A stretch of DNA of 64,000 nucleotides from Symbiodinium natans (taxonomy: Eukaryota; Sar; Dinophyceae; Suessiales; Symbiodiniaceae). Below the pieces are notes generated by a model that searched no databases, was not told the DNA's origin, and saw only the letters and a program-made list of their open reading frames with translations. Both the position numbers and the translations under genes were made by a program. Location of the stretch: NCBI GenBank assembly GCA_905221605.1, contig CAJNDS010002266.1, forward strand, positions 436,228 to 500,227, in the 5' to 3' direction. Positions 60,015 to 64,000 of this stretch are shown piece by piece; the stretch's first letter is position 1; each line of letters begins with the position of its first letter.

Positions 60015-62400
60015 GCAGCCCTTCGCACGATACATCTGGGGCTTGGAGCTCCCTACCATGCGTGCACCTCCCGTAAACGACGACTCCCGGGGCGACCTAA
60101 AGAGTGTTGAAAAGGGCTCCTCGCACCATGCTCCACCCAACATAAGAAGGGTTTAAGGTGCCGAGGGCCCGTGTTAGGGGTCTTGGGGTTTAGGGTTTAG
60201 GGTTAGGGGTTCAGGGTTTAGGGATTAGGGTTTAGGGTTTAGGGCTTAGGGCTGCAAGTTCCTGCGCTGTCCGCAGGAATACTGTGGAAGATATGCTGCC
60301 TGCCTTCCATCTGGGTCTTTGTCTGAACCTTCCACACCCCACGGTCTGGCAAAACTCATAAGAACCCCAAACCTACTGCGTGGGTTGAGTGAGTTTAATC
60401 TAGGATGGCCCTTAAAACCCTCTTAAACATATTCCTGAATGTGATCCCCTCAACCCCAATACCGAGTCATTCGTATGGCAAGGATGGATGGGATGGCTCT
60501 TTGTCGAGAAGCCCTGGCTGTGTGCGTAGAAGGCGCCACGATTTCTGGCAGCCCGGACGGCGCCCGCAGGATGCGAGCCGAAACTAGCTAGTTCAGGGCT
60601 TAGGTTTAGGGTTTAGGGTTTAGGGTGTAGGTTTTAGGGTTTAGGGTTTAGGGTTGGTGAGAGTGTTGAGGGGATTGTTGTTTGGATCTAGGGTCTGGCT
60701 CTGGGACAAATCTACAGTGCACAGCGGCGAAGCTCAGATACGCAAAGGGGCGAGGACACAGCCTGCAAGCAGCAGCTTGCAACAAATATCTCCTAAAAAC
60801 CCTAAACCCTAAACCCTAAATCCTAAAACCCTATACTATGAGCATTGTTTATGAACATCAATCATGCGGCCATTGCCGCTGCTTTGGCGGACTGATTTGA
60901 GATCTAGCCCCGGGAATCCTGCAGCCTTCAAGTTTGGGGTTTAGGGTTTATAGGGTTCAGGGTTCCCAGAAAGCTAGAAAACTGAAGTAGTTGAACTCAA
61001 CCTACGCGCCCCCAAGTACCATCTGCTGCGGGAATCTCGTACATCTTGTCAAATGACGTGGGAGTTTACGAAAGTAAGGGACCCCCATCATTGACACCAG
61101 AATCCTACAGGATTCCCTTATGATAAGGACCCCACAAAGGTACCCCTGATTTCGGAAACCCCATGTGCATAGACAATGCTCCTGGAAGGTGATGGAAGCC
61201 CGGCAAAAGTTTGCGCAGTTCGACCCCCCCCCATAATCGCTTTAAACCCTAAACCCTAAACCCTAAACCCTAAGCCCTAAACCCTAATGCGTTGGATGCT
61301 CTGCCTGCAAGCCGCGAGTGGCATCGAGCAGGAGCACCCATCCCTGTCGGCGTGAGGCGTGAGAGCACATCGCTAGAGCTTAGGGTTTAGGGTTTAGGGC
61401 TCAGGGCTTAGGCTTTATGGCTTCAACTCTCGACCCAAACACTAGTTAACCACTATCATGTTTATTCCTTATTGGGAATTTACTAGGACAAAAATGCAAA
61501 AACATAACCAACAAGGACCCAGATAAATGGGTGAGCCAGGAGCCTGGCTTTTGGGACCGCGGCATTGCCAAAGTGCTGTTCTGTAGGCATGTGGGAACGG
61601 CTTGCGCGAAGGAGCCGAAAACCTGAAATTCTGCCAGGAACACCCCTAAACCCCAAAATCCTAGTTTGTGCGATGCATGGGCTTCATTGGGGCCTTGTTT
61701 GGGGAGGCCTTCGGGACGGGTTGAATCCAAGTTCGCGCCCGCCTCTTTCGTGTGGCTCATGGTGGAGTTGTACAGCCTGCCATGTGCGAGTGTAGCGTTT
61801 ATAGGCTATAGGGCTTACTACTATCTGGCTTAGAGAAACCAAACCCGAAACACAAAACCATCATTCAGTGAGGTTTATTAGGGTTGCTCTCCCCCTCTTT
61901 TGAATCAAAGCCAGGTCTGAGTTCTGGGCTTCCGAAGTTGGGGGTACCTTCTTGGGCTCCTTTATATAAGGGATCCTACTATTCGGGGGGCCCCCTCATT
62001 GTCCTAAACCCCCCACTTGTGGGGAGCCTGCAAGAGAAGAATTGAGGCGCCGCGAGCCGGGAGGTTGCAGATGGGTCAGGTCTGTCCCTGTTCTGCAGCC
62101 CCTAGACCCTACAGCCTAAACCCTAAACCCTACAAACCCTAAATCCTATGAACCCCATAAACCCTATAAACCCTGTAAACACTAAAACCCTACAAACCCT
62201 GAACCCCGACTGGCAAGCCCTGGCCGGCATGGCAGGAACCAGGCCCGACCGGTGGCTTCATCAAACTTCACGCTGTCCTTGGGCTGGCGTTAAGCTCATA
62301 AACCCTAAGCCCTATAGATCCTAAACCAGGGAACCTACACCCTCTACACCCAAAGACCTCGGAAGCTGGCGTCGAGCGTCCAAGGTTCAACGGATCCGGC
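60015..62400 (-). CDS. Multi-exon gene in telomere-lined introns, unknown family
   Basis: Minus-strand candidate exons, 5' to 3'. 62352-62400: TEPDPLNLGRSTPASE, donor GAG|GTCTTT. 62222-62275: DSVKFDEATGRAWFLPCRP. 61665-61765: MSHTKEAGANLDSTRPEGLP. 61540-61640: acceptor ATTTCAG, VFGSFAQAVPTCLQNSTLAM. 61306-61348: acceptor CCGACAG, GWVLLLDATRGLQ, GC donor. 60714-60766: acceptor CTGCTTGCAG, AVSSPLCVSELRRCAL, donor ACT|GTAG. 60258-60328: QTKTQMEGRQHIFHSIPADS. 60015-60107: acceptor CTCTTTAG, VAPGVVVYGRCTHGRELQAP, DVSCEGLLTA and TGA. Phases were not fully tested. No domain recognised. Confidence 0.4.
61068..61164 (+). repeat. Dispersed element, copy F
   Basis: GGGACCCCCATCATTGACAC, CAGGATTCCCTTATGATAAG, GACCCCACAAAGGTACCCCT and GATTTCGGAAACCCC: full family order. 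Confidence 0.65.
61929..62000 (-). repeat. Dispersed element, copy G (inverted)
   Basis: Read on the minus strand: GGGGCCCCCCGAATAGTAGG, ATCCCTTATATAAAGGAGCC, AAGAAGGTACCCCCAACTTC, GGAAGCCC. It matches the consensus in the opposite orientation. Confidence 0.65.
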
Positions 62401-62410
62401 TCGGTGTCGG

Positions 62411-62411
62411 G

Positions 62412-62442
<31 letters not shown>

Positions 62443-62461
62443 TGTGTGTGTGTGTGTGTGG
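62411..62461. repeat. (GT)n microsatellite
   Basis: About 50 bases of GT with one GGGT interruption, next to the first candidate exon (62352-62400) of the gene at 60015-62400. Confidence 0.9.
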
Positions 62462-62594
62462 GAAGAATCATGGTTTAGCCCAGGGTGTAGAGGCTCTTGC
62501 AACTGTTTGCGCGTACTGGCTTCAGGGCTCCATGCATGAAAATGGACGCCGTAGCTCCACAAGCAGCAAAAGTCACAGGACATCGCAGGGGCTT

Positions 62595-62984
62595 GACATG
62601 CTTCCTACTCCGCAGGAAACTATGCAAAAGGCAAGACGAACACTCTTTTGCATCGAGTTGGACAATCAGCGCTTCAGGCAGGCGGCGCAAGCGAGGACAC
62701 AGAGCCTCTTATAGACTGCTGGTCTCAGCAAGATTGGTTCAAATGATTTCAAATGGGTGGCGAGGGTGGGCTTTCGAAAAGAGGCACCTGTCGGATCCTT
62801 CGCATGGCTGCGGATCCGTTCGCTTCCATGTCATTACGTGCACGCGTGCACTCCAAGACATGCTTCCTACTCCGCAGGAAACTATGCAAAAGGCAAGACG
62901 AACACTCTTTTGCATCGAGTTGGACAATCAGCGCTTCAGGCAGGCGGCGCAAGCGAGGACACAGAGCCTCTTATAGACTGCTGG
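62595..62984. repeat. Perfect 128 bp direct repeat, 134 bp apart
   Basis: 62595-62722 and 62857-62984 are identical (both start GACATGCTTCCTACTCCGCA and end ATAGACTGCTGG). The spacing start-to-start is 262. The identity implies a recent duplication. It lies downstream (minus sense) of the retroelement ORF and may be part of its terminal region. Confidence 0.9.
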
Positions 62985-63083
62985 CCTCGTGCACCAAAGG
63001 TGCGACGACTGCCACCATGTTTACGCACCTGAAGCCCAAAACAAAAAGCCCTACAAGCCACCGCCAACCAACGCCAAACCTAG

Positions 63084-64000
63084 CTATCCCTTTGCACGTA
63101 AGGGACCCTCCTTCACCGCATTCAGAAGACGAAGAAGTTCAGCTTCCCAATCATGCTGCAGCCATGTCCACCCCATGTTCTCGGCGTCAGCAAAGTCGAA
63201 GCGGCTGACCTTATCACTGATGTTCGCCGAGGACGTCACACGCTGCCATTCCGGCCGAAACTCCTCCTCCTCGAAGAAGCGCCAGGCCACTTGCATCAAT
63301 TTGTTGACGCTGTCATCTCTGCCGTATCCACGCACCAGAGCTCGTCGGGAAGGCTCGTTGTCCATGAAAAGAAGCAGCTGCTTCGGCAGCCACTGCTGCA
63401 AGGCAAGGACTGGCAAGATCTGAGCGATCGCCTCCAAGACAAAGATGTATGCTCTCCTGGAACAAAAATGCCTTAGGAACCAGTACGGCACACTGCCCGC
63501 GGCATACCAAACCCTCTCTCCGGTCTTGACAACGAAGCCAAAGCCGTTGCAAAACGCTGCTGGGTTCGTCTGCCCCCAATGCACATCTTCAGCGTCCCCG
63601 ATCTTCACGACTTTGCCGTCGAGCTGGAAGAAGGCATCCGCGTAGATGATGGCCCGGTCCTCTGACTTAAAGAGCACTTTCCGCGGCTTTTGCACGGCGA
63701 GGGCGAAGCGGAGGAACTCCAACGCGCTGCGAAGACCGGGACTCAACCTCCACCCGGTTTGGGAAGACCGATAGTACGCTGCAGCTGCTCGTTGGTGTAG
63801 AGGTCGAAGAGAAGCTTTGCTCGACTGCCCAAACAATGACTGCGCCACGAACTGCAGCTTTCCGGCCAAGGTTGCCGCCTGCGTCGGCGTCAATCTGTCC
63901 TCCATCAAAGCCTCAAGGATCTGGTTATCAAGGCGGGCTACCCGGTCTCTGGTGGCCTCCACGACGACATGGTCCTTGTGAACAGTGAGGGAAACGCCTT
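63084..64000 (-). CDS. DIRS-like retroelement RT thumb/RNase H (partial)
   Basis: The frame is open from the stop at 63084 to the window edge, so the upstream reverse-transcriptase palm lies outside. The visible part begins LTVHKDHVVVEATRDRVARL, then LTPTQAATLAGKLQFVAQSL (typical RT-connection helix). RNase H-like sequence follows: IIYADAFFQ (first Asp), FVLEAIAQILPVL (Glu), LLLFMDNEPSRRALVRGYGR (Asp-Asn), and RVTSSANISDKVSRFDF (S-x-x-N-x-S/A-D-x-x-S-R), the arrangement seen in DIRS and Ngaro-type elements. The first ATG is not needed because the frame continues upstream. It shows no in-frame stop. Confidence 0.75.
   Translation of the reverse strand, partial: GVSLTVHKDHVVVEATRDRVARLDNQILEALMEDRLTPTQAATLAGKLQFVAQSLFGQSSKASLRPLHQRAAAAYYRSSQTGWRLSPGLRSALEFLRFALAVQKPRKVLFKSEDRAIIYADAFFQLDGKVVKIGDAEDVHWGQTNPAAFCNGFGFVVKTGERVWYAAGSVPYWFLRHFCSRRAYIFVLEAIAQILPVLALQQWLPKQLLLFMDNEPSRRALVRGYGRDDSVNKLMQVAWRFFEEEEFRPEWQRVTSSANISDKVSRFDFADAENMGWTWLQHDWEAELLRLLNAVKEGPLRAKG

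Overview
This looks like nuclear DNA of a dinoflagellate, probably a core or symbiodiniacean type. The support is: telomere-type TTTAGGG/CCCTAAA words throughout; multi-exon genes with short exons and GT, GC or GA 5' splice sites; nearly all recognisable coding sequence on one strand (minus); an intron-poor gene copy preceded by a decayed dinoflagellate spliced leader; and a DIRS-like reverse transcriptase/RNase H fragment. No bacterial operon, tRNA, rRNA or CRISPR was seen. The species cannot be named from the sequence alone.

Layout. 0-4.3 kb: exons of a Trp/Ser/Gly/Lys-rich protein among telomere-like repeats. 4.5-9.1 kb: a BED-finger, hAT-like transposase gene. 9.8-12.4 kb: a gene ending in a methyltransferase-fold-like domain. 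12.4-14.8 kb: exons of basic, Cys-containing proteins of unknown function. 15.0-19.5 kb: a C5 cytosine DNA methyltransferase gene whose motifs IV, VI, VIII, IX and X lie on successive exons, with a 1.7 kb (CA)-rich tract inside one intron and a bZIP/coiled-coil-like N-terminal part. 19.9-22.5 kb: a large (CTA)n/(TAG)n inverted repeat with GGCGCCGGGCCC boxes. 24.0-28.1 kb: two more minus-strand multi-exon genes and a perfect 72 bp palindrome.

29-62.4 kb: about 33 kb of small islands (about 50-130 bp) lying between CCCTAAA runs on the left and TTTAGGG runs on the right. Translated on the minus strand, many islands behave as exons with usable splice sites. Three consecutive ones join in phase into a canonical RING-H2 finger. 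The telomere-like repeats therefore line the introns, often abutting the splice sites, and the two ends of each such intron are complementary. I consider this the most interesting signal of the window. The block also holds a membrane-protein gene, an acidic protein gene, several unknown genes, a retroposed membrane/jacalin-like gene copy (50.7-52.4 kb) with a relict spliced leader, two copies of a small MITE-like element, and at least eight copies of a roughly 100 bp dispersed repeat. The right edge (63.1-64.0 kb) is a partial retroelement.

Exon boundaries were read by eye and may be off by several bases. Gene limits in the telomere-repeat block are inferred from stop codons only.
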